64,000 bases of DNA from NCBI GenBank assembly GCA_964592595.1, contig CAZQFH010000018.1, positions 1 through 64,000 of the forward strand, read 5' to 3'. Positions 34,907 through 44,364 of this stretch are shown here, in pieces. The DNA comes from UBA5536 sp964592595. Lineage in GTDB: Bacteria; Bacteroidota; Bacteroidia; Bacteroidales; F082. Numbering within the stretch: the stretch's first letter is position 1; the number at the start of each line of letters is the position of its first letter. Made by a program: the position numbers and the translations under genes. The notes beneath the pieces were generated by a model, which ran no database searches, was not told the origin of the DNA, and was given only the letters and a program-made list of their open reading frames with translations.

Positions 34907-35220
34907 TTAGTGTATAATACTGATTTAGCGTATATTAAGCAGGTTATTATGTTGTAAAAAATCAAGTCGGCAAAGATGCATCATTTTTCTTATCTAAATA
35001 AAAAATGAGGAAATAATTTGCTTCAGTAAAACATGAGCATTTTCTTCAATTTTAAGTCTTGCAATCGTTTTCGATAAAAAAATCAATCAAATCAGTTTTG
35101 AAAAAAGTACTCCAAAAGTGCAGGATCTATTGTCTTTGGTGAAAATATCACGCACTGGTTTCACCGATTGAAACAGCTCAGCATGCTAAAAGTGTTATTT
35201 TTGCCTCAAAATTGCCAATT
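34907..35220. other. Intergenic region before gmhA
   Basis: 314 AT-rich bases between divergent genes. TATTTTTG at 35196-35203 matches the -7 element and lies 17 bases before the gmhA ATG. No RNA gene recognised. Confidence 0.35.
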
Positions 35221-35796
35221 ATGGACATCCAGGGCATTATAAAAGCTTCAGCAGACATGAAGCAACTCATGATTGAGGATACTTTGCTTCATCAAAAGCT
35301 GCAGAAAGCTATCGACCTTTGTGTGGCCACATTGAAAAATGACGGCAAAATACTTTTTTGCGGTAATGGCGGTAGCGCTGCTGATGCGCAACATCTTGCC
35401 GCTGAGTTGTCGGGCAGGTATTATTATGATCGCCCACCTTTGTATGCCGAAGCATTGCATGTGAACACAAGTTATCTTACTGCCGTTGCTAATGATTATA
35501 ATTTCGAATCCGTTTACAGCCGCATGGTAGCAGCAGCCGGCCGCAAAGATGATGTTTTGATAGGTTTAAGTACCTCTGGCAATTCGGCTAACGTAATAAA
35601 AGCACTCCAGAAAGCTAACGAAATTGAGATGCACACCATAGCATTCACCGGACAAACAGGCGGTAAGATGAAAGACCTGGCAACCATTTTGCTTAATGTC
35701 CCATCAACAGATACGCCGCGAGTTCAGGAAGGACATATGCTGCTTGGACATATTCTTTGCCAAATGATTGAAGAACAAATCTATCCAATAACTTAA
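35221..35796 (+). CDS. gmhA: Sedoheptulose-7-phosphate isomerase
   Basis: 191 residues from the ATG at 35221; a TTG nine bases upstream is less likely. SIS domain with ILFCGNGGSAADAQHLAAEL, LIGLSTSGNSANVIKAL, AFTGQTGGKM and the C-terminal QEGHMLLGHILCQMIE. It converts sedoheptulose 7-phosphate to D-glycero-manno-heptose 7-phosphate, first step to the ADP- or GDP-heptose used in LPS core. The stop overlaps the gmhB start by one base. Confidence 0.95.
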   Translation: MDIQGIIKASADMKQLMIEDTLLHQKLQKAIDLCVATLKNDGKILFCGNGGSAADAQHLAAELSGRYYYDRPPLYAEALHVNTSYLTAVANDYNFESVYSRMVAAAGRKDDVLIGLSTSGNSANVIKALQKANEIEMHTIAFTGQTGGKMKDLATILLNVPSTDTPRVQEGHMLLGHILCQMIEEQIYPIT

Positions 35797-36362
35797 TGCT
35801 GTTTTCACTGGAAAATATCAACAAAGACTGGACGCTTTTCCTCGACAGGGATGGCGTGATTAACGTCCGGCCTTATCAGGATTATGTGAAAAAACCATCT
35901 GATTTTCAATTTCTTCCAGGAGTAATAGAGGCAATTTCAATTTTACGCAAGGATTTTAAATACCTTATTATTATTACGAATCAGCAAGGAATAGGCAAAA
36001 GATTGATGACAGCGCAAGATTTATTTGCTATCCATCATAAAATGCAATTGGAACTTGAGCATCAAGGCGGAAAAATCGATGCTATTTACTATTGCCAAAT
36101 GCTTGCTGATGAAAAGAATAATTGCAGGAAACCTGAACCTTTTATGGCCTTGAAAGCCAAAGAAGATTTTCCGGATATTGAATTTGCCCAATCTATCATG
36201 GCTGGTGACACTTCTTCGGACATAGTATTTGGACAAAACCTGGGGATGAAAACAATCCAAATTGGCAATAACCAATTGGATATCAAAGCAAATTTTTTAT
36301 TTCCTGATCTGCTTTCATTTGCTAAAACACTTGATCAAAAACAACAACCCGATGTCGCCTGA
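35796..36362 (+). CDS. gmhB: D,D-heptose 1,7-bisphosphate phosphatase
   Basis: 188 residues. HAD motif I LFLDRDGVIN, motif II IITNQQGIGK, motif III in CRKPEPFM, motif IV MAGDTSSDI. The zinc-binding Cys/His set of E. coli GmhB is reduced, as in many Bacteroidota enzymes. It removes the C7 phosphate from the heptose bisphosphate. Coupled to gmhA by a TAATG overlap. The kinase/adenylyltransferase for the pathway (hldE) is not in the window. Confidence 0.92.
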   Translation: MLFSLENINKDWTLFLDRDGVINVRPYQDYVKKPSDFQFLPGVIEAISILRKDFKYLIIITNQQGIGKRLMTAQDLFAIHHKMQLELEHQGGKIDAIYYCQMLADEKNNCRKPEPFMALKAKEDFPDIEFAQSIMAGDTSSDIVFGQNLGMKTIQIGNNQLDIKANFLFPDLLSFAKTLDQKQQPDVA

Positions 36363-37797
36363 ATTAGTTTTAGTTATTTTTTTAGGCTACACAGCATTGT
36401 TATTTGCTGTTTCCCTAATCACTGCCCGAAAAGCCAACAACGAGAGCTACTATATTGGCAACAGGCAATCACCATGGCCTGTAGTGGCTTTTGGAATGAT
36501 AGGTGCATCACTTTCGGGTGTCACCTTCATTTCGATTCCTGGCTGGGTTGGTAGCTCTCAGTTTAGCTATATGATGGTAGTATTTGGCTATGTTGCAGGT
36601 TATGCAGTTATCTCGCTGATCTTGCTTCCGCTCTATTATCGCCTGAATCTAACTTCTATCTATGCCTACCTGGACCAACGTTTTGGTTTTTGGTCTTATA
36701 AAACCGGAGCTTTTTATTTTCTTTTATCGAGGTTAATTGGAGCTTCTTTTCGTATGTTCTTAGTTGTTAATGTATTACAACTTTTTATTTTTGATTACTA
36801 TGCTATTCCATTCTGGATTACTGTTGTTATATTTATGGTATTAATGACCTTATATTCTTTTAAAGGTGGAATAAAAACTATCGTTTGGACTGATATGTTA
36901 CAAACCACCTTTATGCTCACTGCACTGATAATTACAATTTATATTATTCTTAATCAGTTAGATATGAATCTTGGCGAGATGATTTCCAGCATTAAGGATA
37001 AAGGATACTCCCAAATTGTAATTGCTGATTGGCGTCATGATCGTTTTTACCTCAAACAGTTTTTCAGTGGGATGTTTATCACTATCGTAATGACTGGCCT
37101 TGATCAGGATATGATGCAAAAAAACTTAAGTTGCAGAAACCTAAGAGATGCCCAAAAAAACGTTACTACGCTCAGTATCTTATTGATACCGGCAAACTTT
37201 GTTTTTCTATTTCTTGGTGCAAGTTTGTTTGTCTTCGCCAGTATCAAAGGAATCAACATTCCGCAACTCACAGATAACCTGTTTCCAGAATTAGCTTTTA
37301 ATCATTTTGGAATCTTTGCAGGAATGGTTTTCTTCATTGGTTTGATTGCCGCAGCATATTCAAGCGCTGACAGTGCAATTACCGCTTTAACAACCTCAGT
37401 TAGCATCGATTTTCTGGGAATGGAAAAAGTGAGCAAACAAAAACGCTATTTAATTCATTTTGCAATCACCATAGTGATTTTAACAATCATCATAGTATTC
37501 CGTGAAATTAATAATCAGGCAGTTATCGCACAGTTATTTACGATTGCAGGATATACCTACGGCCCTTTATTAGGACTATTTGCCTTTGGTTTATTTACAT
37601 CCTTTTCACTTAAAGACAAATATGTACCTTTGGTCGCCCTTTCGGCTCCCGTTGTCACCTATTTATTTAGTATCAATTCAGTCTGGCTTTTTAATGGCTA
37701 CAATTTTGGTTTTGAATTACTTATATTAAATGGATTAATAACTTTTGCCGGACTTTGGATAATAAAAAGCAGAACCCTAATCAAAACAACCTCTTAA
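36352..37797 (+). CDS. Sodium:solute symporter family transporter
   Basis: 481 residues from the ATG at 36352, which overlaps the gmhB stop by 11 bases; the longer frame from 36262 would begin deep in gmhB. About 13 membrane helices and SSSF landmarks SYYIGNRQSPWPVVAFGMIG, GASLSGVTFISIPG, FKGGIKTIVWTDMLQT and YSSADSAITALTTS (sodium site). Substrate unknown. It lies between heptose genes and glutamine synthetase, perhaps in one transcript. Confidence 0.9.
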   Translation: MSPELVLVIFLGYTALLFAVSLITARKANNESYYIGNRQSPWPVVAFGMIGASLSGVTFISIPGWVGSSQFSYMMVVFGYVAGYAVISLILLPLYYRLNLTSIYAYLDQRFGFWSYKTGAFYFLLSRLIGASFRMFLVVNVLQLFIFDYYAIPFWITVVIFMVLMTLYSFKGGIKTIVWTDMLQTTFMLTALIITIYIILNQLDMNLGEMISSIKDKGYSQIVIADWRHDRFYLKQFFSGMFITIVMTGLDQDMMQKNLSCRNLRDAQKNVTTLSILLIPANFVFLFLGASLFVFASIKGINIPQLTDNLFPELAFNHFGIFAGMVFFIGLIAAAYSSADSAITALTTSVSIDFLGMEKVSKQKRYLIHFAITIVILTIIIVFREINNQAVIAQLFTIAGYTYGPLLGLFAFGLFTSFSLKDKYVPLVALSAPVVTYLFSINSVWLFNGYNFGFELLILNGLITFAGLWIIKSRTLIKTTS

Positions 37798-37798
37798 T

Positions 37799-39988
37799 AT
37801 GGAAAATTTCAGATTTACAGCTTTGTCAGAAACATTAGATCGGCAAGTCGTGCCGGTAAGTTATCCTTCGAAGAAGATCTCTGACTATTACGGATCAATG
37901 GTATTTAACCGGAACGTAATGCGCGAGTATCTTACCAAGGAAGCTTTTAAAAGCGTAGAATTAGCTATCGAAAAAGGCGTTAAAATTGAGCGAAAGGTAG
38001 CCGATCAGGTTGCCTCTGCCATGAAAGCCTGGGCAATGAACAAAGGTGCAACCCATTATACGCACTGGTTTCATCCATTAACAGGTTCCACAGCCGAAAA
38101 ACATGATGCTTTTATTAATCCGGCAGAAAATGGACGTGCCATCGAAGAATTTCAAGGCAACGAATTGATTCAGCAGGAGCCCGATGCATCTTCATTCCCG
38201 AGTGGAGGGATTCGCAATACTTTCGAAGCGCGAGGCTATACCGCATGGGATCCCAGTTCGCCAGCTTTTATTATGGAAAGTACTTTGTGCATTCCTACAA
38301 TTTTTGTTTCCTACACAGGCGAATCACTCGACTACAAAACTCCTTTGTTGCGTTCAATTGATGCAATTGATAAAGCAGCAGTAAGAATTTGTCAGTTATT
38401 CGATAAAAATGTCACAAAAGTATATCCTACATTAGGCTGGGAGCAAGAATATTTTTTGGTTGATTCAGCTCTTTTTGCTGCGCGACCTGACCTGGTTCTT
38501 GCCGGTAAAACAGTTTTTGGACACGCCTCAGCAAAAGATCAACAACTTAGCGATCATTACTTTGGAACAATTCACAGCAGAGCCAGGGCTTTTATGCGCG
38601 ATTTGGAAATAGAAGCTCATACACTTGGTATTCCACTTAAAACACGTCATAATGAAGTGGCTCCCAGTCAGTTTGAATGTGCTCCCGTTTATGAAGAAGT
38701 AAATGTTGCCGTTGATCATAATCAACTGTTGATGCACTTACTCGATGTTGTTTCGCGCAAACACCATTTTAAAGTATTGTTGCACGAGAAACCTTATGCA
38801 GTAGTAAATGGAAGCGGAAAGCATAACAACTGGTCCTTGGCGACCAATACAGGAGTAAATCTGTTAACTCCCGGAAAGACAGCCCTCGAAAACCTGCGTT
38901 TTGTAACGGTGCTGGTCAATATTCTCAAAGCCCTTCATACACACGAATCATTGGTGAGAGCAAGTGTTGCTTCGGCCGGAAACGACCTGCGGCTTGGAGC
39001 AAATGAAGCTCCGCCAGCTATCATTTCTGCTTTTATTGGTGAACAACTCACCCGGACATTGAATGAAATCGAGCAAATGCCTTCGCACGAAGGAATCAAT
39101 AACGGCATCAAAAAAGGTGCTTTGGGTAATATCCCCAAAATACCGGAAATTTTACTGGATAATACCGACAGAAACCGAACAAGTCCTTTTGCTTTCACGG
39201 GTAATAAGTTTGAACTTAGAGCGGTAGGCTCACATGCAAACACAGCAAAACCTATGTTTGTATTGAACACTATTGTGGCAGATCAATTCAATCAGTTTTT
39301 TGATGAAGTAAAAAAACTTACTGATCAGAACTGGAAAACAGAAGATGCTATTTTTGAAATAGTTAAACTTTATATCAAAGAGTCCAAAACTATACGTTTC
39401 GAAGGGAACAGCTACGGTGATGAATGGAAAGAAGAAGCTAAAAAACGCGGCTTGTCAAACATTCCAAATACTCCAGATGCCATTAAAGCTTTTGTTTCGG
39501 AAAAGGTAGTTAACTTATTCGAGCGCAATGAGGTACTAAATGCCAGAGAATTACAAGCACGCTATGAGATAAAGCTTGACAAATACAAGAGAAAAATTCA
39601 AATCGAATCGCGCTTAATGAGTGATTTATCTGTAAATCATATCATACCAACAGCGATTAAATATCAAAATACCTTGATTGAAAATGCCCGCGGGTTAAAG
39701 GATGTGCTGGATTCGAAAACTTATGTAAAACTGAGCAGAAATCAGGTGCAAAATATCAAAGAAATTTCGGATCACATTGCCACAATAAGGCAGTATGTTG
39801 AAGAAATGACCGACGAACGCCGTGAAGCCAACCATATGGATGATCTCGAAAAATCTGTTAATCACTATTGTTATAAAGTTAAGCCTTACTTCGAAAAAAT
39901 CCGCTATCATGTGGATAAACTCGAAATGCTAATCGATGACGGCTTATGGCCTTTGCCAAAATACCGCGAACTCTTGTTTATCAAGTAA
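37799..39988 (+). CDS. glnN: Glutamine synthetase type III
   Basis: 729 residues, the large GSIII form typical of Bacteroidota, in contrast to ~470 residues for GSI. Motifs include WFHPLTGSTAEKHDAF, LGWEQEYFLVD, the catalytic KTRHNEVAPSQFE, NGSGKHNNWSL and GNKFELRAVGS (ATP and metal sites). It condenses ammonia with glutamate using ATP, forming a double-ring dodecamer. One base separates it from the symporter stop and a strong terminator follows, so it ends the operon. Confidence 0.97.
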   Translation: MENFRFTALSETLDRQVVPVSYPSKKISDYYGSMVFNRNVMREYLTKEAFKSVELAIEKGVKIERKVADQVASAMKAWAMNKGATHYTHWFHPLTGSTAEKHDAFINPAENGRAIEEFQGNELIQQEPDASSFPSGGIRNTFEARGYTAWDPSSPAFIMESTLCIPTIFVSYTGESLDYKTPLLRSIDAIDKAAVRICQLFDKNVTKVYPTLGWEQEYFLVDSALFAARPDLVLAGKTVFGHASAKDQQLSDHYFGTIHSRARAFMRDLEIEAHTLGIPLKTRHNEVAPSQFECAPVYEEVNVAVDHNQLLMHLLDVVSRKHHFKVLLHEKPYAVVNGSGKHNNWSLATNTGVNLLTPGKTALENLRFVTVLVNILKALHTHESLVRASVASAGNDLRLGANEAPPAIISAFIGEQLTRTLNEIEQMPSHEGINNGIKKGALGNIPKIPEILLDNTDRNRTSPFAFTGNKFELRAVGSHANTAKPMFVLNTIVADQFNQFFDEVKKLTDQNWKTEDAIFEIVKLYIKESKTIRFEGNSYGDEWKEEAKKRGLSNIPNTPDAIKAFVSEKVVNLFERNEVLNARELQARYEIKLDKYKRKIQIESRLMSDLSVNHIIPTAIKYQNTLIENARGLKDVLDSKTYVKLSRNQVQNIKEISDHIATIRQYVEEMTDERREANHMDDLEKSVNHYCYKVKPYFEKIRYHVDKLEMLIDDGLWPLPKYRELLFIK

Positions 39989-40000
39989 ATAAATGTTTTG

Positions 40001-40032
40001 AAAGGAGATGGGAAACCGTCTCCTTTCTTTTT
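40001..40032 (+). terminator. Rho-independent terminator of glnN
   Basis: AAAGGAGA and TCTCCTTT stem, ten-base loop, then CTTTTT, 12 bases past the stop. Confidence 0.85.
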
Positions 40033-40124
40033 AGGAAGACAAATATTCCTCAACAATGCCGAAATGATAAAAAACACTTAAATTTGGTGAAAAATATAGC
40101 AATTCAACACCTAAGTTCGAACCT

Positions 40125-41300
40125 ATGAATAACTTTAAATTGAAAAGCTACAACAAGTTAGTGTTGATCGGTTTTATAATGCTCCTTACCCTTAGCAAGG
40201 GTTTTTCACAATTTACTGTTAGTCACGCAAGTCGTGGAATACCCGGACAACAGGAAGGTTTTTACTATGCCCTTCCGCAAACCATTCTCAAAGTTGATTT
40301 CATTCTTGAAAAAACAGTTTCCACGCAAGGACCCTACGGTCAGTATGCAGAAAGAATGCTTGGTGTTAGCGACTTTACCAGCACAAATACAACATCTTAT
40401 CGTATTCTTGATGTAATCGTTACGCCCCTTTCTGAGCCTGACCCGGACGCAGTTTTCTATTTAAGATTTGATGAACGATCATCAAAAGATGAACTAAAAA
40501 TTCCTTTCGCACTAAGTGCGGCTGGTATATTATTGGCAGCTGGAAGTGAAGCACTTATGCAGACATCAGCTGTGTTATCGATCGAAAAAACCTTGGTGAA
40601 CTCTCCCGGAGAAAAGAAATTTAACTATTACGCCGAACGAAATTTATTCCAACGTATTGATACCATCATCAGAAAAATAACCATCGATACGACGGTAATC
40701 AAGTTTCCGATATTACATCCTACCTGGGAAGACCGCAGCCCTGAGCAAAAAGCAAGAGCTGCAGCTGATTACATTCAAACCATTCGTGAAGCCAGGTATT
40801 TATTGGTTAGTGGTTATCAGGAAATAAATTATGGTAACAGTTTGATTTATATGGATAATCAACTTAAACAGTTGGAAGACGCATACCTTGGTTTGTTTTT
40901 AGGAATACAAGAACGTAGCTTGGAAGAGCAAACAATTTACTATACGCCAAACCGTTTGGAAACAGGAAATATTACAATCGCCCGGTTAAATAAAGAATCA
41001 GGCATTGTAAAATCAAGCTCGAAAGGCGAAGCCATTCAACTAACTCTTGAAACGGCTGGAATTACAAAAAATATTCCCGGAATAGGGAAGGGGTCGCTTG
41101 AATCTGTTACAGTAATAAACAGTTTGCTTTACAGGTCTCCTGAAATAGCCCAAATTGAAATATCATTCAATGGAAAATCATTTGTTAATGAGCGATTTAC
41201 TATACCACAATTAGGTGTAATAAGTGTTGCTCCATTTAATAAAAGCAGGTTGAATTTTGATGCAGAAACAGGACAGCTTATTAATCTTATCAGAGAATAA
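40125..41300 (+). CDS. DUF4831 family secreted protein
   Basis: 391 residues. Signal peptide (about 1-28, ending SKGFSQ) and the DUF4831 pattern YALPQTILKVDFILEKT followed by GPYGQYAERMLGVSDF. Mid-region segments NYYAERNLFQRIDTIIRKIT and YIQTIREARYLLVSGYQEI are also typical. Restricted to Bacteroidota in my experience; extracytoplasmic, function unknown. Convergent with kdsA with only four bases between stops. Confidence 0.8.
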   Translation: MNNFKLKSYNKLVLIGFIMLLTLSKGFSQFTVSHASRGIPGQQEGFYYALPQTILKVDFILEKTVSTQGPYGQYAERMLGVSDFTSTNTTSYRILDVIVTPLSEPDPDAVFYLRFDERSSKDELKIPFALSAAGILLAAGSEALMQTSAVLSIEKTLVNSPGEKKFNYYAERNLFQRIDTIIRKITIDTTVIKFPILHPTWEDRSPEQKARAAADYIQTIREARYLLVSGYQEINYGNSLIYMDNQLKQLEDAYLGLFLGIQERSLEEQTIYYTPNRLETGNITIARLNKESGIVKSSSKGEAIQLTLETAGITKNIPGIGKGSLESVTVINSLLYRSPEIAQIEISFNGKSFVNERFTIPQLGVISVAPFNKSRLNFDAETGQLINLIRE

Positions 41301-41304
41301 GTTT

Positions 41305-42126
41305 CTAATGCAAAGCCTCTCTTATTTTTACCAATTGTTCAATTAAAGACTCCAATTTATCCAGATGAAGCATATTGGCCCCATCTGATTTAGCCTCTGC
41401 TGGATTGGGATGTGTTTCTATAAACAAACCGTCAGCTCCCACAGCAATTCCAGCACGTGCAATTAAACCAATCAATTCGGGCTTGCCACCTGTTACTCCA
41501 GAAGCTTGATTGGGTTGCTGCAACGAGTGAGTAATATCCATAATAACAGGGACTCCAAGTTTTTTCATGCTGTGAATATTCCTAAAATCAACCACCAAAT
41601 CCTGATAACCATACATATTACCTCTCTCGGTGAGTAAAACCTGATCGTTACCCGATTGTTTCACTTTATCAACAGCAAAACGCATGGCATCACCTGATAA
41701 AAACTGGCCTTTCTTGATATTCACAATTTTACCTGTTTTGGCAGCCGCTACCAACAAATCAGTTTGCCGACACAAAAAGGCCGGAATCTGCAAAACATCA
41801 ACATATCCAGCTGCTAAAGCTGCTTCCTCAGCAGCATGAATATCTGTTACAACAGGAATATTAAATGTTTTACCAATATTTTTAAGAATATTTAGTGCTT
41901 TCTCATCACCAATACCCGTAAATGAATCCAACCGCGAACGGTTTGCCTTTCGGTATGATCCTTTAAAGATGTACGGAATTTGATAAGCTTTACAAATCTT
42001 GCTCACCTTTTCGGCAATCAAAAAAGGAGTATCCTCATTTTCGATGGCACATGGCCCAGCCATCAACACAAAACGGTTAGCTGTATTGCTTTTAAGAAAC
42101 TGATTCAGGGTAAATGAGGTTTTCAT
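41305..42126 (-). CDS. kdsA: 3-deoxy-8-phosphooctulonate synthase (Kdo-8-P synthase)
   Basis: 273 residues, standard size. Motifs VLMAGPCAIENEDTPF, FKGSYRKANRSRLDSF, VVTDIHAAEEAALAAGYVDV, QIPAFLCRQTDLL, ERGNMYGYQDLVVDFR and MDITHSLQQPN. It condenses phosphoenolpyruvate with arabinose 5-phosphate to Kdo-8-P for lipid A-core. Followed at its 5' side by the EamA transporter 38 bases away on the same strand. Confidence 0.96.
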   Translation of the reverse strand: MKTSFTLNQFLKSNTANRFVLMAGPCAIENEDTPFLIAEKVSKICKAYQIPYIFKGSYRKANRSRLDSFTGIGDEKALNILKNIGKTFNIPVVTDIHAAEEAALAAGYVDVLQIPAFLCRQTDLLVAAAKTGKIVNIKKGQFLSGDAMRFAVDKVKQSGNDQVLLTERGNMYGYQDLVVDFRNIHSMKKLGVPVIMDITHSLQQPNQASGVTGGKPELIGLIARAGIAVGADGLFIETHPNPAEAKSDGANMLHLDKLESLIEQLVKIREALH

Positions 42127-42164
42127 AATTATTTTGTTTTCTAATTATTTTGATGGTAAAATAT

Positions 42165-43064
42165 TTACATCAATTTCAAAGCTTTTGTTGGTTTACTGAT
42201 TACGAAATATACACCAATAAAAATAACCATAGCAGCTAAAACTTCATCAAAGGTAAGCTGATCCTTTTGAAAGATTAAAGCAATCAAACTGGTAAAAACA
42301 GGTTGAAGATAAATTAGTGCACTATTTGTGGAAGGATGTATATGCCGAAGCGAATAATTGTTTAGCAAATAGGCAAGAAATGTTGTAAATATTATAACAT
42401 ATCCTATTGATAACCAGATATTAATTGGGATACTTGACCAATTCTCAGATAGGGCAGGAGAGATGGTAAGCGGAATAACATACACCAATCCAAAAAGAAA
42501 AATCCATCGCATTACAGTAACTGCCTGATAATGCCTCATCACTGGTTTAATGAGTACGAGATAAAGAGCATATGAGGAAGCATTACCCATTATAAGCAAG
42601 TTTCCAAGAAAGTTGCCGGGCTTTAAACTTATTTCGCCAGAGGTGAGGATCAAAAAAATAGCGCCGGCTGAACCCAGCAAAATTCCAAGCAGTTTTCTTT
42701 GCGTAATAACTTCTTTAACAATTATTTGTGAGAATATTAAAACAGCAATTGGCACGCCAACCATTATAATGCTCGCATTGATTGGCGTGGTAAGATTTAA
42801 ACCCTCGAAAAATAAAATTTGGTTAGCGGCAACACCAAAAAATGAAGCAAAAGCAATCCTGATCAAATGCTTTTTGTGAATCGTTTCCTGTCTGACAAAT
42901 GGTTTAAGAAGCCAAAAGAGAAAAGCAGCAATGCTTACCCTTAGCAAAATAATTGAGCGAGGTTGAAGAAAATCAGGCATTATACCTTTGGCAATCACAA
43001 AGTTAATTCCATAAATAAGGTTTGCAAAAAATGCAGCTGCCAATGCAAAATACCTGTTCTTCAA
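42165..43064 (-). CDS. EamA/DMT family transporter
   Basis: 299 residues, ten membrane helices arranged as two EamA repeats (about 5-135 and 150-290). Landmarks are FFANLIYGINFVIAKGI, RVSIAAFLFWLLKPF and YLQPVFTSLIALIFQKDQLTF. Likely exports or imports a small metabolite; substrate unknown. It lies between DUF3127 and kdsA on the same strand, 12 bases after DUF3127, so these may be one transcript. Confidence 0.88.
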   Translation of the reverse strand: MKNRYFALAAAFFANLIYGINFVIAKGIMPDFLQPRSIILLRVSIAAFLFWLLKPFVRQETIHKKHLIRIAFASFFGVAANQILFFEGLNLTTPINASIIMVGVPIAVLIFSQIIVKEVITQRKLLGILLGSAGAIFLILTSGEISLKPGNFLGNLLIMGNASSYALYLVLIKPVMRHYQAVTVMRWIFLFGLVYVIPLTISPALSENWSSIPINIWLSIGYVIIFTTFLAYLLNNYSLRHIHPSTNSALIYLQPVFTSLIALIFQKDQLTFDEVLAAMVIFIGVYFVISKPTKALKLM

Positions 43065-43076
43065 ATCATTAAAATT

Positions 43077-43442
43077 TTAAAACGGCAAGTCGTCACCCTC
43101 ACTATCAAACGAAGCATCACTTGGATAGGGCTCGGATGGAGGGAGTGGAGCTGACTGATTATCAGCATTATTAATACGATCAAATTTCCATGGCTTCAAA
43201 TCAGTGTACCAACGGCCGTTGTATTCACGTGATTCTACATTAATACTTGCTTTTATCTGTTCGCCAGGCTTAAAAGTTGTTGCTTCTTCGGCTTTATCGC
43301 CCCAGCAGGTTAAACAGACTTTTTTTGGATACTGCTCTTCAGTTTCAATTATTAAATCTTGCTTAACCCAGGTTCCGTTTTTGCCTTGTCCGGTTTGGCG
43401 TTGTCCTAATTGAACAACTTTTCCAGTGATGTCTAAACTCAT
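43077..43442 (-). CDS. DUF3127 OB-fold protein with SSB-like acidic C-terminal tip
   Basis: 121 residues. The first ~90 (DITGKVVQLGQRQTGQGKNG, KVCLTCWGDKAEEATTFKPG, VESREYNGRWYTDLKPW) match DUF3127, a small Bacteroidota family resembling SSB's OB fold. A proline- and serine-rich linker leads to the final GDDLPF, much like the DDDIPF tip by which SSB recruits repair and replication proteins. It may bind single-stranded nucleic acid or use SSB-partner pockets; this is inference. Confidence 0.8.
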   Translation of the reverse strand: MSLDITGKVVQLGQRQTGQGKNGTWVKQDLIIETEEQYPKKVCLTCWGDKAEEATTFKPGEQIKASINVESREYNGRWYTDLKPWKFDRINNADNQSAPLPPSEPYPSDASFDSEGDDLPF

Positions 43443-43591
43443 GATATTGTGGATTTTAAAATTCAGATTTTATAATTTCAGCCTTTTCCTGAAAGTTGAC
43501 AAAGTTAATTAAAAAACTACTGCTGCTGCAGTTTATACAAATTTACAGAACAAAGCGTGACCTAATCTGTTCTAATGCTTAAAATAACAAG

Positions 43592-44206
43592 ATGAAAAAA
43601 CTGTTTAAAATAATTTTAATCCTGTTAATGCTCTCATCATTTAATCAAATCATGGCTATGAATGAATCTAAAAACGTTTATACTATCACGCTTGGTGCGG
43701 GTTGCTTTTGGTGCACCGAAGCTGTATTTCAACGCGTAAAAGGTGTATTATCGGTTACATCAGGATATAGTGGCGGAAAAATTGCAAACCCAACTTATAG
43801 AGAGGTTACATCCGGTCTTACGGGTCATGCAGAAGTGATTCAGCTGGTTTATGATGCAGATAGTATCAGTCTTGAAGATATCCTGAAAATTTTCTTTAAA
43901 ACGCATAATCCTACAACACTAAACCGACAGGGAGCTGATGTGGGCACACAATATCGCTCAGCAATCTTTTATCATAATGAAGATCAGCGTAAAATAGCCG
44001 AACATGTTAAGCAATTGCTTAACGACCAGCAAATTTGGGAAGACCCGATCGTAACGGAGATAAAAGCTTTTGATGCCTTTTACAAAGCCGAAGGTTATCA
44101 TCAAAATTATTACAACAATAATCCAAATCAGGGATATTGTCAGTTCGTAATTGTGCCAAAACTTGAAAAGTTTAATCAATTATTTGATGACTTAAAAAAG
44201 GAATAA
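43592..44206 (+). CDS. msrA: Peptide-methionine (S)-S-oxide reductase, exported form
   Basis: 204 residues. A signal peptide (about 1-22, ending IMAMN) precedes the MsrA domain with active-site GAGCFWCTEAVF, GYSGG, GHAEVIQLVYD, FFKTHNPTT and QYRSAIFYH. It reduces Met-S-sulfoxide in proteins; the signal suggests periplasmic or surface repair, with resolving thiols supplied by another system. Single gene with its own terminator. Confidence 0.94.
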   Translation: MKKLFKIILILLMLSSFNQIMAMNESKNVYTITLGAGCFWCTEAVFQRVKGVLSVTSGYSGGKIANPTYREVTSGLTGHAEVIQLVYDADSISLEDILKIFFKTHNPTTLNRQGADVGTQYRSAIFYHNEDQRKIAEHVKQLLNDQQIWEDPIVTEIKAFDAFYKAEGYHQNYYNNNPNQGYCQFVIVPKLEKFNQLFDDLKKE

Positions 44207-44235
44207 AGGAAGCAAATAAATCTTACGTCAAGAAG

Positions 44236-44266
44236 AATCGTCCTGTCATGATGATAGGGCGATTTT
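44236..44266 (+). terminator. Terminator of msrA
   Basis: AATCGTCCT pairs with AGGGCGATT (one G-U pair in RNA), followed by TTTTGT, 29 bases past the stop. Confidence 0.65.
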
Positions 44267-44317
44267 GTAATGAAATGTTTGTGTCATAATTTATATTATG
44301 TAAACTTACTGATTTTG

Positions 44318-44344
44318 AAAAAAGCACTAACATTTGGTTAGTGC
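44318..44344 (-). terminator. Terminator of the TPR gene
   Basis: On the minus strand GCACTAAC-CAAAT-GTTAGTGC is followed by TTTTTT, 21 bases past the stop. Confidence 0.85.
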
Positions 44345-44364
44345 CCTCTTCTTTTAAAACTTTG

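Noticed and set aside
36262..36351. N-terminal extension of the symporter
   Set aside because: It would overlap gmhB by about 100 bases, and family members begin near the ATG at 36352.
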